63,103 nucleotides of DNA. Origin: Myxococcales bacterium (GTDB lineage: Bacteria > Myxococcota_A > Polyangia > Polyangiales > Houyiibacteriaceae). Below the pieces are notes generated by a model. That model was not told the DNA's origin and did not search any database. It worked only from the letters and a program-made list of their open reading frames with translations. Each line of letters starts with the position of its first letter. Within the stretch, counting starts at the first letter, position 1. The stretch is from positions 1 through 63,103 of the forward strand of contig JAHBWH010000027.1 of the NCBI GenBank assembly GCA_019637115.1. Reading direction: 5' to 3'. Of this stretch, positions 31,283 through 40,438 are shown in pieces. The position numbers and the translations under genes were made by a program.

Positions 31283-33781
31283 ATGAATGACCTCCTCGCG
31301 GCGCTGCCGCCGCACCTGCGCGAGCGCGCGGCCTTCGTCGGTGAGCGTCGCCCCACGAAGCCGCGCTTCGTCGTCTATTGGATGCGCGTCGCGATGCGCG
31401 GGCACGACAACCCCGCGCTCGACGCCGCTTGCGCGCTCGCGCGGGCGCTCTCGCTGCCGGTCGCGGTCTATCAGGGGCTCTCCGAGCGCTACCCCTACGC
31501 GTCCGATCGACACCACACCTTCATCCTCGAGGGCGCCGCCGACGTCGCGCGCGAGCTCGGCGCGCGCGGCATCACCTACCTCTTCCACCTCGAGCGCGGC
31601 GCGCGTCGCCCAGCGCTCCGCTCGCTCGCGAAGGCGGCGGGGCTCGTCGTCGCGGACGCGATGCCGACCCCTCCGCTCCGGCGGATGACGGCGGCGCTCG
31701 CCGCGAAGGTCGCGACGATCGAGGTCGACGCGAGCTGCGTCGTGCCGATGTCGCTCTCGAAAGAAGCGCCGAGCCGCGCCTTCGTCTTCGCCGAGCGCAC
31801 CGCGCGCGAGCGCCACGCGCGCCTCGCCGCGCTCGCGGAGGCGGGCTGGCCGAGCGCGGGCTGGCCGAGCGCGGGCGAAGACGGGAGCGAAGACGGCGCG
31901 CGGTTCGTCCCGGCGGTCGACTTCGAGCCGGTCGACGTCGCGAGCCTCGACGACGCGGCGCGCGCGGCGCTCGTCGCCGCTTGCGACGTCGATCACGGCG
32001 TCGGTCCCGTGCGCGAGACGCGCGGCGGCGGCGAGGCTGGGTACGCACGGTGGCGTCGTTTCGTCGAGGACGGGGGGCTCGCGGGGTACGCGGCGTGGCG
32101 CGACGACCCGCTCGCCGACGGCGTCTCGCGCATGAGCGCGTACCTGCACTACGGCATGGTCTCGCCCTTTCGGCTGGCCGCCGAGGCCGCGCGCGCCCGC
32201 GACGCGGGCGCAGCGGGCGCCGAGAAGTTCCTCGACGAGCTGCTCACGTGGCGCGAGCTCGCGTGGCACGCCGCGGCGCACCTCGAGGACCTGGAGTCGC
32301 TCGGCGCGCTGCCGAAGTGGGCCCGCGACACCCTACGCGAGCACGAGGGGGACCCGCGCGAGCCGCGCTCCTGGGAGACGCTCGCGCGCGCGCGGACGGG
32401 GGACGCGCTCTGGGACGCGGCGCAGCGGTCGCTGCTGCGCTCCGGTGAGCTGCACAACAACGTGCGCATGACCTGGGGCAAGGCGGTCCTCGGTTGGACG
32501 CGGACGCCCAAGGAGGCGCTCGGCGTGCTCGTCGACCTGAACCACCGCTACGCGCTCGACGGACGCGATCCCGCGTCCTACGGCGGGCTGCTCTGGTGCC
32601 TCGGGCTCTTCGACCGGCCCTTCGAGCCGCCGACGCCCGTGCTCGGCAAGGTGCGGGCGCGCCCGACCGAAGCGCACGCGGCGCGCCTGGACGTCGAGCG
32701 CTACGCGGCGCGGACGAGCCGACCTTCGCGCGCCGCGCCTCCCTCGGTCGCCATCGTCGGCGCGGGGATCGCGGGGCTGAGCTGCGCGCGGACGCTGAAC
32801 GATCACGGCTGGCCGGTGCAGGTCTTCGACAAAGGACGGCGCGCGCCGGGGGGGCGGTGCTCGTCGCGCTGGGATGGCGAGAGCGAGTACGCGCGTTGGG
32901 TCGTCGATCACGGCGCGTCGCTGCTCGTGCCCGACGGGCCGCGCTTCCGTCGCCACCTGCGGAGCTGGGCGCAGGACGGGCTCGTCGCCCCGTGGGAGGG
33001 GCGCTTCGTCCGCTTCGAGGACGGGCGCGCGCGACCGGAGCAGGGACACGAGCGCTGGGTGGCGACGCCGACGATGAGCACGCTCGCGGCGCACCTCGCG
33101 GACGACGCGGACGTGACGCTCGACGTGCGCGTCGACCGCGTGGCGCGCGACGGCGAGCGGTGGCGCCTCTCGGGCGTGCGCGGGTCGGGGCCGCCTGGCT
33201 CTGGCCGCGCGGGCGAGCCCATCGACCTCGGCGCGTTCGACGTCGTCGTGATCGCCACGCCCGCGCCGCAGGCGGCGCCGCTGCTCGCTGCGGCGCCCTC
33301 GCTCGCTCTGCGGGCCGAGCACGTCGCGATGGATCCGTGCCTCGTCGCAATGGTCGCGTTCGAGCGCAGCGTGGAGCCGGGCTGGGACGCCGCCTTCGAT
33401 TCGACGGGCGAGCTGCAGTGGATGAGCCGCGAGTCGAGCAAGCCCGAGCGGCCGACCCGAGCCGACGACCCCGACGCGCTCGACGCGTGGGTGCTCCAAG
33501 CAGGTCCCGAGCTGAGCGAGGCGCTCCTCGAGCTGCCGGCCGACGCCTTCGCCGACGAGCTCCTCGCGCGCTTCGAGGCGCGCGTCGGTCCCCTGCCACG
33601 CGCGACGTGGCGACAGGGGCACCGCTGGCGCTACGCGCAGGTCAGCGACCCCGTCGGCGAGCCCTGCCTCTTCGACGTCGGCGCGCGCCTCGGCGCGTGT
33701 GGCGATTGGTGCCTCGGCCCGCGCCTCGAGGATGCCTTCGAGAGCGGCGTCGCGATGGCGGGCCGGGTGCTCGCGCTCTGA
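31283..33781 (+). CDS. Class II photolyase-like / FAD oxidoreductase fusion
   Basis: An 832-residue protein. Residues 1-480 resemble class II cyclobutane-dimer photolyases: VVYWMRVAMRGHDNPALDAA at the start, MSAYLHYGMVSPFRLAAEA, FLDELLTWRELAWHAA, and ALWDAAQRSLLRSGELHNNVRMTWGK then LDGRDPASYGGLLWCLGLF for FAD binding. After a short linker, residues 488-832 are a second flavoprotein: VAIVGAGIAGLSCARTLNDHG (dinucleotide fold), FDKGRRAPGGRCSSR, and a C-terminal GDWCLGPRLEDAFESG, as in renalase-like amine oxidases. No frameshift or stop lies between. Photolyases repair UV dimers with blue light; the oxidoreductase might reduce flavin or act in a linked reaction (inference). Confidence 0.87.
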   Translation: MNDLLAALPPHLRERAAFVGERRPTKPRFVVYWMRVAMRGHDNPALDAACALARALSLPVAVYQGLSERYPYASDRHHTFILEGAADVARELGARGITYLFHLERGARRPALRSLAKAAGLVVADAMPTPPLRRMTAALAAKVATIEVDASCVVPMSLSKEAPSRAFVFAERTARERHARLAALAEAGWPSAGWPSAGEDGSEDGARFVPAVDFEPVDVASLDDAARAALVAACDVDHGVGPVRETRGGGEAGYARWRRFVEDGGLAGYAAWRDDPLADGVSRMSAYLHYGMVSPFRLAAEAARARDAGAAGAEKFLDELLTWRELAWHAAAHLEDLESLGALPKWARDTLREHEGDPREPRSWETLARARTGDALWDAAQRSLLRSGELHNNVRMTWGKAVLGWTRTPKEALGVLVDLNHRYALDGRDPASYGGLLWCLGLFDRPFEPPTPVLGKVRARPTEAHAARLDVERYAARTSRPSRAAPPSVAIVGAGIAGLSCARTLNDHGWPVQVFDKGRRAPGGRCSSRWDGESEYARWVVDHGASLLVPDGPRFRRHLRSWAQDGLVAPWEGRFVRFEDGRARPEQGHERWVATPTMSTLAAHLADDADVTLDVRVDRVARDGERWRLSGVRGSGPPGSGRAGEPIDLGAFDVVVIATPAPQAAPLLAAAPSLALRAEHVAMDPCLVAMVAFERSVEPGWDAAFDSTGELQWMSRESSKPERPTRADDPDALDAWVLQAGPELSEALLELPADAFADELLARFEARVGPLPRATWRQGHRWRYAQVSDPVGEPCLFDVGARLGACGDWCLGPRLEDAFESGVAMAGRVLAL

Positions 33782-33821
33782 TCCGAGGGCATGCGCTCGA
33801 TGCTGATCGGGCGCAGCGAGG

Positions 33822-34970
33822 TCACGCCCAGGTCACGGTGGGGAAGGGGGGACCCGGGCGCGCGAGCCCGTAGCCCTGCACGTACGACACGCCGAGATCG
33901 ACGAGCGTGTCTCGCTCGGACTCCGTCTCGATGCCCTCCGCGACGACCTCCATGTCGAGGCCGCGGGCCAAGAGCGTGAGCGACGAGACCACCTCGCGCC
34001 GCACCGAGTCGGTGTCGACCCCGCGCACGAGCGACATGTCGATCTTCACGATCTCGGGCCTGACGCGAGCGAAGTAGCTCAGCCCCGCGTAGCCTGCGCC
34101 CAAGTCGTCGACGGCCACGCGATAGCCCAGCTCTCGCAGCGATCGCAGGCGCTGCTCGACGTCCGGCACCGACTCGAGCGACGCGCGCTCGGTGAGCTCG
34201 AGGACCACGCGGCGCGCGTGGCGGGCGAGCGGCGACGAGAGCTCGTAGAGCTCGGGATCCGCGAGGTCGGCGGGGTGCAGGTTCACGAAGAGCTGCCCCG
34301 TGGCCGGGCTCTCGGCGAGCTGGGCGGCTGCGATGCTGCGCACGCGCCGGCCGAGCTGGTGGAGCCCGCCTAGGCTCTCGGCCACCTCGAGCAGCGCGAG
34401 CGGCGAGGGGAAGCTCGGCTCGGAGCTCCGCATCAACGCCTCGTGTCCGATCGCCTCGCGCGTGCGGACGGAGACGATCGGCTGGAACACGAGCCGCAGC
34501 CCCGCGAGCCCTGCGCGGAAGCGCTCTTCCAGCGCGACCCGGTCGATCCAGCCGGTACGGTCGCGGGTCAGTCTTCGCAAGCGGGCCGCCTCTCCGACGA
34601 CCGCGCGGAGCACGTCCGCTTCCACGGGCTTGGCGAGGTAGCGGAACGCGCCGAGCTCGACGGCGACCGCGGCGCTCTCGAGGTGAGGCGCGCCGGTCAC
34701 GAAGATCACGGGCAGGTCGAGATCGTGCTCTCGGATCGCCCGCACCATGTCGAGGCCCGACATCCCGGGCATCGAGAGATCCGAGAGGACCACGTCGTAG
34801 CTCTCCCTCGCGATCGCTTCGAGCGCGCTCGCCCCGTCGGCCGCCCGGTCTACCGTCGCGCCAGTCGCGCGCAACATTCGGCAAAACGCGCTCGCGACGA
34901 GGTCGTCGTCGTCTACGACCAACACGCGGCTCCGCTCGAGCGCGGTACCCAACGACATCCCCTTCGTCAT
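33822..34970 (-). CDS. Response regulator with EAL domain (c-di-GMP phosphodiesterase)
   Basis: A 382-residue protein. The receiver domain (about 14-130) has D64 in VLSDLSMPG and a Lys in RYLAKPVEADVL. The EAL domain (about 148-380) keeps the catalytic set: HEALMR for EAL, NLHPADL, LELTE, the DDLGAGYAGLSYF loop, VKIDMSL, VAEGIETE and the Gln in YVQGYGLARP. It should hydrolyse cyclic di-GMP under phosphorylation control. ATG 34970 is chosen; the upstream extension is not conserved. No kinase is adjacent. It converges with the photolyase fusion 40 bp away. Confidence 0.93.
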   Translation of the reverse strand: MTKGMSLGTALERSRVLVVDDDDLVASAFCRMLRATGATVDRAADGASALEAIARESYDVVLSDLSMPGMSGLDMVRAIREHDLDLPVIFVTGAPHLESAAVAVELGAFRYLAKPVEADVLRAVVGEAARLRRLTRDRTGWIDRVALEERFRAGLAGLRLVFQPIVSVRTREAIGHEALMRSSEPSFPSPLALLEVAESLGGLHQLGRRVRSIAAAQLAESPATGQLFVNLHPADLADPELYELSSPLARHARRVVLELTERASLESVPDVEQRLRSLRELGYRVAVDDLGAGYAGLSYFARVRPEIVKIDMSLVRGVDTDSVRREVVSSLTLLARGLDMEVVAEGIETESERDTLVDLGVSYVQGYGLARPGPPFPTVTWA

Positions 34971-35312
34971 CCGAGACCCCTTGCCCGCAAACGCCCAACC
35001 AAACGCCTGCGACCCTAATCCCGGACGATAGTCGTGTTTGGGAAGAGCGTCGATGCTGCGCGGGTGTTCTCCCTCGTTTGGGGGAGACCGCGCCAACCCG
35101 CCTTGGCACATCGGCCTGCGGCGGCTCCGAGGAGCGGGACATGGTCGGCGTCCTCCGAGGTCCGCCCTACGGACGTGCGCCGCGGTTTGATCCGGGCATT
35201 GACCGGCCGACCATCGACCGACGCCGCGACGCTTGCGCAGCCTCGGCCATCATCCCTCCTCGCGGATGAACATGGTTTTGTCGCGACGGCGGGCGACCAG
35301 CTCACGCGCAGG
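34971..35312. other. Gap between radC and REC-EAL genes
   Basis: This 342-bp gap contains no supported gene. It should contain the REC-EAL promoter. It also holds a 17-bp sequence, GCCTCGGCCATCATCCC (35240-35256), repeated at 35320-35336 inside the radC 3' end. It may be a remnant of a duplicated radC tail. Confidence 0.4.
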
Positions 35313-35996
35313 TCACGCGGCCTCGGCCATCATCCCGGCGTCGAGGAACGAGAAATATCCCTCCGCGCCGATGATCACGTGATCGAGGACCTCGACGCCG
35401 AGGATGTCGCCGGCCGCGCGGAGGCGGTGGGTGAGGGCGACGTCCTCGGGGCTCGGCTCGGGGACGCCCGAGGGGTGGTTGTGCACGAAGACCACCGCCG
35501 CGGCCGCGCGACGGACGAGCGTGCGGAAGACGGTCGCCGGCTCGACGGGGCACGCGACGAGGCTCCCGGTCGCGAGGAGCAACGTCGCCATCGGGCGGTG
35601 CTTGGCGTCGAGGGGGATCGCGAAGAAGTGCTCGACCTCGGCCCGCGCGAGCTTCGGCCGGAGCGCCGCGTCGACGTCGCGGCTCGACGCCAGCCGGCGG
35701 CCCTTGGCGAGCGGCCGGGTGAGCGCGCGACGGCCGAGCTCCACCGCGGCGAGCAGGCGCGCGGCCTTCCCTGGGCCGATGCCCGGCAACGAGGCCAGCT
35801 CGTGCGCGCTCGCGTGGAGGAGGGCGTCCGTGCTGCCGAGTCGGCTGAGCAGGCGGCGCGCGGTGAGGTGCACGTCGGCGGTCGTGTGCCCCGTGCCCAG
35901 CACCAGCGCGACGAGGTCGGCGTCGATGAGGCTGTCGGGGCCGTGGGTGAGGAGGCGCTCGCGGGGTCCGTCGGTCATGGGGAGGTCGCTTTGCAC
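35313..35996 (-). CDS. radC: RadC family JAB-domain protein
   Basis: A 227-residue protein. An N-terminal helix-hairpin-helix part (HELASLPGIGPGKAARLLAAVELGRR) precedes a JAB/MPN domain with the intact metal motif HNHPSG-x3-PSPED. It starts MQSDLPMTDGPRERLL, a usual spacing for RadC; an internal ATG at 35978 is the alternative. RadC proteins are widespread; the historic DNA-repair role is doubtful and a metalloprotease- or nuclease-like activity is possible. Confidence 0.92.
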   Translation of the reverse strand: MQSDLPMTDGPRERLLTHGPDSLIDADLVALVLGTGHTTADVHLTARRLLSRLGSTDALLHASAHELASLPGIGPGKAARLLAAVELGRRALTRPLAKGRRLASSRDVDAALRPKLARAEVEHFFAIPLDAKHRPMATLLLATGSLVACPVEPATVFRTLVRRAAAAVVFVHNHPSGVPEPSPEDVALTHRLRAAGDILGVEVLDHVIIGAEGYFSFLDAGMMAEAA

Positions 35997-36270
35997 GAGC
36001 TGGGCCGAGCCTTGGGTCGCGGATCGTCCGAGAATTCGTCAATGATCTCAGGGGTGATCTTTCGCTGCGGGAGGCCTCTGGCGGCGGATTGGCGGCGGAA
36101 GGGGTGGCGGCCGCCAGGTGAGGTGAAGCCGCGCGAGGACTCGTCGCGGGCTGCTCGACGATCGTTTCGTCGAACGTCGCGCGTCGTCTCATTCGGGCGT
36201 CGCTCCGGCGAAAACGACAGTGATATCGATGGATAAATCAGTGGCCCGAGTCTTGAAATGGTGCTCGGGC

Positions 36271-37713
36271 ATGAAACAGACCCTCGCCACCCTCGTCGCC
36301 GCTACGATGAGCTGCACGAGCGCCGCTCCAGGCGTGGCGCGCCAACCGCGCCCTCGGCGTTGCGAGGCCAGTGAAGCGGTCTCGTTCGACGACGTGAGCT
36401 TCGCGACGAGCCCCGGCGGCGCGCCGGAGGTCACGGTCGACTGGCTCTCCGAGAACCGCTGCAAGGTCCGCCTCATCGACGTCCGCGAGACGTCCGAGCT
36501 GCTCGAATCGGGCTCGATCGAGGGCGCCGAGCACGTGCCCATCGCCGCCCTCTCGCAGGAGGCGAGCGACTGGAATCCGCGCGAGCCCGTCGTCGTGCTC
36601 TGCCGCTCGGGCCGCCGGTCCGCGCGCGCCGTGGCCACGCTCGAGAGCCTCGGCTTCGATCGTGTCGCGTCCCTGACGGGCGGGCTGCTGAGCTGGCAGC
36701 TCGCGGACCAGCCGATGGTCGCGGTCCCCACGCGGCCCCCGCCGCCCATGGCGGCGCGCGTGGACGGCCCGATCTCGGTCGAGAGCCTCGAAGAGGCGCT
36801 CGCTGCGGCGCCCCCGCGACCGGTCCGGGCGGCGACGCTCCTGCTCCACGGCACCGAGTCCTGCGTCGATGGGCGTGAGGATCACGCGGTGCTCGGCACG
36901 CCGGGTGGCGACGCCGGCGAGCTCCTGCTCGCGCTCTCGACGATCGAGTCCCTCGTGAACGAGCAGCGCGCGGCCTCGGCCAGCGACCAGCCCTTCGTGC
37001 TCGAGGACGGCGCCATCGTCGCGCTCTTCGACGCCTACGTGCAGAGCTTCGGCCGCGTCTACTTCCACAGCGACGAGCACGCGATGCAGCACCTGCGCCG
37101 CGCGCTGCGCGACGATCCTCGCTTCCAAGGCGCGCCTCTCGGCGCCACCGCCAGCGATCTCGAGGCCTTTCTCCGCCGCCCGCCGGCGGCGCTGCGCGAG
37201 CCCCTCCTCGAGCATCTGCTCGAGCCCTCGCACGTCGGCTGCGGCCACCTGCGCCTCGTCCTGCAGAACCCCGAGCAATACGGCGTCCGCGCGGGGCTCT
37301 CGCGCGCGCTCGGCCGCGTCGTGCACCAGATGCTCTGGACGCGTCCCGAGCTGGTCGACTTCGTGGTGCTCCATGGAGATCACCAGGAAGAGGCCGTGGT
37401 CAACGTCGTGCTCGATGGCGCCGTGCACGCCTTCAGCAACGTCCCCGCGATCTCCCCTCGGCTCGGCGGGCACTCCGTGTTCTTGAACCACCCGCAGGTC
37501 GCCGCCTTCGTGCGCGAGCAGCACGCGCGCTTTCTCTTCCAGGAGGTGCCCGCGCTCCGCGCGCACGGCATCACGGAGGAGCGCTTCGAGGCCGCCCTCG
37601 CCGAGCGCGCCGGGCGCCAGCTCGACGCGACCCTCGGCCACCTGGCCCCGCGCCTGCCGGTCTTCGAGCTGCGCTTCGAGAACGGGCGCGCGAGGGTGTC
37701 GAGGACGCGATGA
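36271..37713 (+). CDS. Rhodanese-domain lipoprotein with unknown C-terminal domain
   Basis: A 480-residue protein from ATG 36271, which opens a lipoprotein-like signal (MKQTLATLVAATMSC); in-frame starts at 36220 and 36229 lack this. Residues 55-145 form a rhodanese domain: RLIDVRETSELLESGSIEGAEHVP and VVVLCRSGRRSARAV with catalytic C111. The remaining 310 residues are unrecognised, with conspicuous segments YFHSDEHAMQHLRRAL and HVGCGHLRLVLQNPEQYGV whose His/Cys residues might bind metal. The stop overlaps the next start (ATGA), so it is coupled to the predicted outer-membrane protein. A periplasmic sulphur or metal role is inference. Confidence 0.82.
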   Translation: MKQTLATLVAATMSCTSAAPGVARQPRPRRCEASEAVSFDDVSFATSPGGAPEVTVDWLSENRCKVRLIDVRETSELLESGSIEGAEHVPIAALSQEASDWNPREPVVVLCRSGRRSARAVATLESLGFDRVASLTGGLLSWQLADQPMVAVPTRPPPPMAARVDGPISVESLEEALAAAPPRPVRAATLLLHGTESCVDGREDHAVLGTPGGDAGELLLALSTIESLVNEQRAASASDQPFVLEDGAIVALFDAYVQSFGRVYFHSDEHAMQHLRRALRDDPRFQGAPLGATASDLEAFLRRPPAALREPLLEHLLEPSHVGCGHLRLVLQNPEQYGVRAGLSRALGRVVHQMLWTRPELVDFVVLHGDHQEEAVVNVVLDGAVHAFSNVPAISPRLGGHSVFLNHPQVAAFVREQHARFLFQEVPALRAHGITEERFEAALAERAGRQLDATLGHLAPRLPVFELRFENGRARVSRTR

Positions 37714-39074
37714 GGCCGCCCGCCCACGTCCGGACGCGCGCGCCGTTCGCGTGGGTCGCGGCGTGGGTCGCCGTCGCGTGGCTCGCGTTCCCCGCAGCGG
37801 CGCAGCGATCGGACATCGTTCGCGCCGGGGGTGAGCGCGACGCGATCGTCGGCCCCGCGACGCTCGCGGACGCGCGGGCGTCCGCGTCCGACGTGGGCGC
37901 GGGCGCCGGGGAGGCGGCGCGGCGCGTCGTGCCGACCGGCGTCTCCGGCGTCGAGCCCGTCCCCACGGTGCACGACCGGCCCGACGCGCCCGGCCCCTCG
38001 GACCGCATCGGGCCTTTCGAGATCGAAGGCCGACACGGCCGCCTCGGGATTGGTCTTGGCATCCACCTCCGCTCGACGGTGGATCACGACGCGCAGGGCA
38101 CGCGGAGCTCGCTCGATTTGCAGCGCATGCGCTTCTTCCTTCGCGGCGCGATGCTCGAGGAGCGCCTCCGCTTCAACATCCACCTGAACCTGACGCCGAA
38201 GTTCACGGAGCTCGTCGACGTGTCGATCGACGGCCGCCTCCACCCGGCGGTCGCCGTCCGAGTGGGCGCGCACAAGATCCCGTTCACGAGCTATTGGTGG
38301 CTCTCGTTCCCACAGTTCCAGCTCGTCGACTGGCCGACGACCATCGCGTATTTCGGCGGCGGCCGTCAGGTCGGCGTGACGGTCTTCGACCCTCGCGAGG
38401 GACCCGGCGTCCACTACGCGATCGGCGTCTACCAGGGGCAGAGCCTCAGGCCTCGCAACGGCGCGTTCTTCACCACCGTCTACGGCGACCGGCCCACCAA
38501 TCACCTCGACCTGCGGCGTTACGCGCCGCTCGCCGAGCCCCACCCCGAGATCGTCGGACGCCTCAGCTGGAGCACGGAGACGGTGTTGATCTCGGCGAGC
38601 GCGGCCTGGGATCTGCGCCCCGTCCACGGCGTCGACGAGACCTTGCGCTTCGCGATCGACGCGCGGGTGCAGCGCGGGCCGATGACACTCTGGGCGGCGG
38701 GGTACCTGAGCGCCTCGGAGCGACGCGACGGCAAGCTCGACCTCGCCCTCGGCGGATCGATGGTGGAGCTCGGGGTGTGGGCGCATCGGCGCCTCCTCCT
38801 CGCGGCGCGCCACGCGGTCGTGGTGCGCACGCAGGCCCTCCGCCGAGACGCGCGCGAGACGGCGGCCGAGCGGGTGCTCGCGGACCCGAGCCTCGCCGAC
38901 CAATACGCCAACGTGGGAGGCGTGCGCGTCGAGCACGAGAGCATGCTCGGCGTCACGGTGCCGCTCTACGGCGCGAGCCTCCGCTTCCAGTCCGACGTCT
39001 CGTGGCTACGCACGCGCGGCGACGTCGACACCGACGCGCTCCGGGTCCGCGGCCAGCTCCTCCTGGCGTTCTGA
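37710..39074 (+). CDS. Predicted outer-membrane beta-barrel (porin-like) protein
   Basis: A 454-residue protein. Signal peptide: MRPPAHVRTRAPFAWVAAWVAVAWLAFPAAA. After a 100-residue spacer come alternating amphipathic strands: RLGIGLGIHLRSTVDHD, LQRMRFFLRGAMLEERLRFNIHLN, AVAVRVGAHKIPF, ending in a terminal Phe (LRVRGQLLLAF), typical of barrel proteins. The pattern, including RVGAHKIPFT, resembles phosphate-selective porin O/P proteins. It is translationally coupled to the rhodanese lipoprotein gene, so the pair may move or bind a sulphur- or oxyanion-type solute; that is inference. Confidence 0.8.
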   Translation: MRPPAHVRTRAPFAWVAAWVAVAWLAFPAAAQRSDIVRAGGERDAIVGPATLADARASASDVGAGAGEAARRVVPTGVSGVEPVPTVHDRPDAPGPSDRIGPFEIEGRHGRLGIGLGIHLRSTVDHDAQGTRSSLDLQRMRFFLRGAMLEERLRFNIHLNLTPKFTELVDVSIDGRLHPAVAVRVGAHKIPFTSYWWLSFPQFQLVDWPTTIAYFGGGRQVGVTVFDPREGPGVHYAIGVYQGQSLRPRNGAFFTTVYGDRPTNHLDLRRYAPLAEPHPEIVGRLSWSTETVLISASAAWDLRPVHGVDETLRFAIDARVQRGPMTLWAAGYLSASERRDGKLDLALGGSMVELGVWAHRRLLLAARHAVVVRTQALRRDARETAAERVLADPSLADQYANVGGVRVEHESMLGVTVPLYGASLRFQSDVSWLRTRGDVDTDALRVRGQLLLAF

Positions 39075-39236
39075 GCTTTCGTCGACTTCGCAAAACCGCC
39101 TGCCGGGTTGCGCAGCGAGGGCCATGCCCGTTCGGGGACGTGGCCTCATCGGAAGCTGACCGGTGGGGCCATACCCCTTGCGCGGACCGTAGCCCCGGGA
39201 GGGAAGGAAGCGGACGTGGGCTGGGCCAAAAAGGCG

Positions 39237-39266
39237 AGCGCCCCGCGGTGGTCACCGCGAGGCGCT
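39237..39266 (-). terminator. Strong intrinsic terminator (minus strand)
   Basis: AGCGCC-C-CGCGGTG and CACCGCG-A-GGCGCT pair around GT. On the minus strand the stem is followed by CGCCTTTTTGG, giving a T-run, so it terminates a minus-strand transcript, probably that of the 69-residue gene at 39451-39660. It may also stop the porin transcript from the other side. Confidence 0.75.
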
Positions 39267-39350
39267 GAGTCATCATTCATTGCTGCGGCGAGACTACCCT
39301 CGACGCGTCATGAGTCGTCATTCATGGCCGCTTCCCTCGACGCGTCGCGG
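39267..39350. repeat. Imperfect direct duplication
   Basis: Two related units, each with GTC(A/G)TCATTCAT followed by CCCTCGACGCGTC, lie in tandem just after the terminator in the gap 39075-39450. The rest of that 376-bp gap shows no gene. Confidence 0.5.
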
Positions 39351-39450
39351 CACGTTGACGCGGTGCGGCTGCGTCCGTGCCTACGCACTCACCCCTCGGG
39401 TGCGTAGGAAGGTGCGCAGCGCGATGCCACGGTGTGGCATCCCCGCACGG

Positions 39451-39660
39451 TCAAGCGAGGCGACGACCCCAGCACTCGACCTCGATGTCGAGCCGCGCGT
39501 TCAGCACGTCGCCTCCGAGCGTGGTGACGTCGAAGCTCTCGTCGTCGGCCGCGCTCTGCGACCAATCCGACGGAAGCACGGCGTCCTCGGCGCAGAGCGA
39601 GTCGAGGCCGACGAAGATGTTTTGATCGTGGTCGTCGATGATGGCGTTGGCGTAGGGCAT
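39451..39660 (-). CDS. Small hypothetical protein, 69 residues
   Basis: From ATG 39660: MPYANAIIDDHDQNIFVGLD, then an acidic stretch (SAADDESFDVTTLGG) and DVLNARLDIEVECWGRRLA at the end. A GGGGAAAGAAG ribosome site lies 6-16 bp upstream, and a strong minus-strand terminator lies about 185 bp downstream, which supports an expressed monocistronic gene. It is acidic with one Trp and two Cys. No family is recognised. Confidence 0.55.
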   Translation of the reverse strand: MPYANAIIDDHDQNIFVGLDSLCAEDAVLPSDWSQSAADDESFDVTTLGGDVLNARLDIEVECWGRRLA

Positions 39661-39841
39661 GTCGTTCTTCTTTCCCCCCGTTGGAGTCGCCTCTTCAGGG
39701 AGCACGAGGCGGGCCAACGACGCCGCCTGACGCGACGCATCAGTGAGCCCGCACACGCATCACGTGCGTCGTCCCCAACGTGAGACGCAAAACCTGCGCG
39801 CCTCGACGTCCACGACGTCCACGTCCGTCGTTCACGTGCGC

Positions 39842-39958
39842 GTCCACGACGTCCACGTCCACGTCGTCCACGTCCACGTGGTCCACGTCCACGTCGTCCA
39901 CGTCGTCCGCGTCCACGTCCACGTCCACGTCCACGTCCACGTACGTCCACGTCCACGT
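39842..39958. repeat. GTCCAC(G) hexamer array
   Basis: A dense run of GTCCAC and GTCGTCCAC units within the 778-bp gap 39661-40438. On the minus strand one frame reads as Asp-Val repeats and others as Arg-Gly or Thr-Trp, which explains long spurious ORFs. I see no credible gene in this gap. Confidence 0.85.
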
Positions 39959-40117
39959 GCGCGTGCGCGTGCGCGTGCCCGACGTCGTCGAGCAGGTAGC
40001 GCTGATCGCCGTCCAGCGTCCGCGTGCGCGTGCCCGACCCGTGCCGTGCCCTCGCGTGCGGCAACTACGTTTCCAGGGGTCCGACGACGTAAGAGGTGGA
40101 CTCGGAGACTTGGAACG

Positions 40118-40345
40118 GAACCGTCCGTATCCGCGTCTGCGTCCGCCCGAGTCCGTGTCCGTGGCCGCGTCCGTGCCCGCGTCCGTGGCCGCGTCCGTGG
40201 CCGCGTTCGTGCCCGCGTCCGTGGCCGCGTCCGTGCCCGCGTCCGTGCCCGCATCCGAGTCCCCAAGTCCGAGTCCCCCAAGTCCGTGCCCGAGCCCGAG
40301 TCCGAGCCCGCGTCCGAGTCCGCGTCCGAGTCCCCCGAGTCCAAA
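40118..40345. repeat. GTCCGNG-type hexamer array upstream of the cco block
   Basis: Tandem GTCCGTGCCCGC, GTCCGTGGCCGC and GTCCGAGTCC units continue to about 90 bp before the TauE/SafE ATG. It shares the TCCGAGTCC core with the arrays at 31036-31203 and near 54900-54960. Confidence 0.85.
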
Positions 40346-40438
40346 AGCAGACCCCGAGGCCGACCGAGCACGACCTTTGCTACACCCCCCGCGACCGCCA
40401 ACCCCGCGGGCCCCACCCATGCCGATCGAGCCCCACGG

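Noticed and set aside
40118-40438. Upstream extension of the TauE/SafE gene from 39743
   Set aside because: The extension is a translation of hexamer repeats; the conserved protein begins at ATG 40439.
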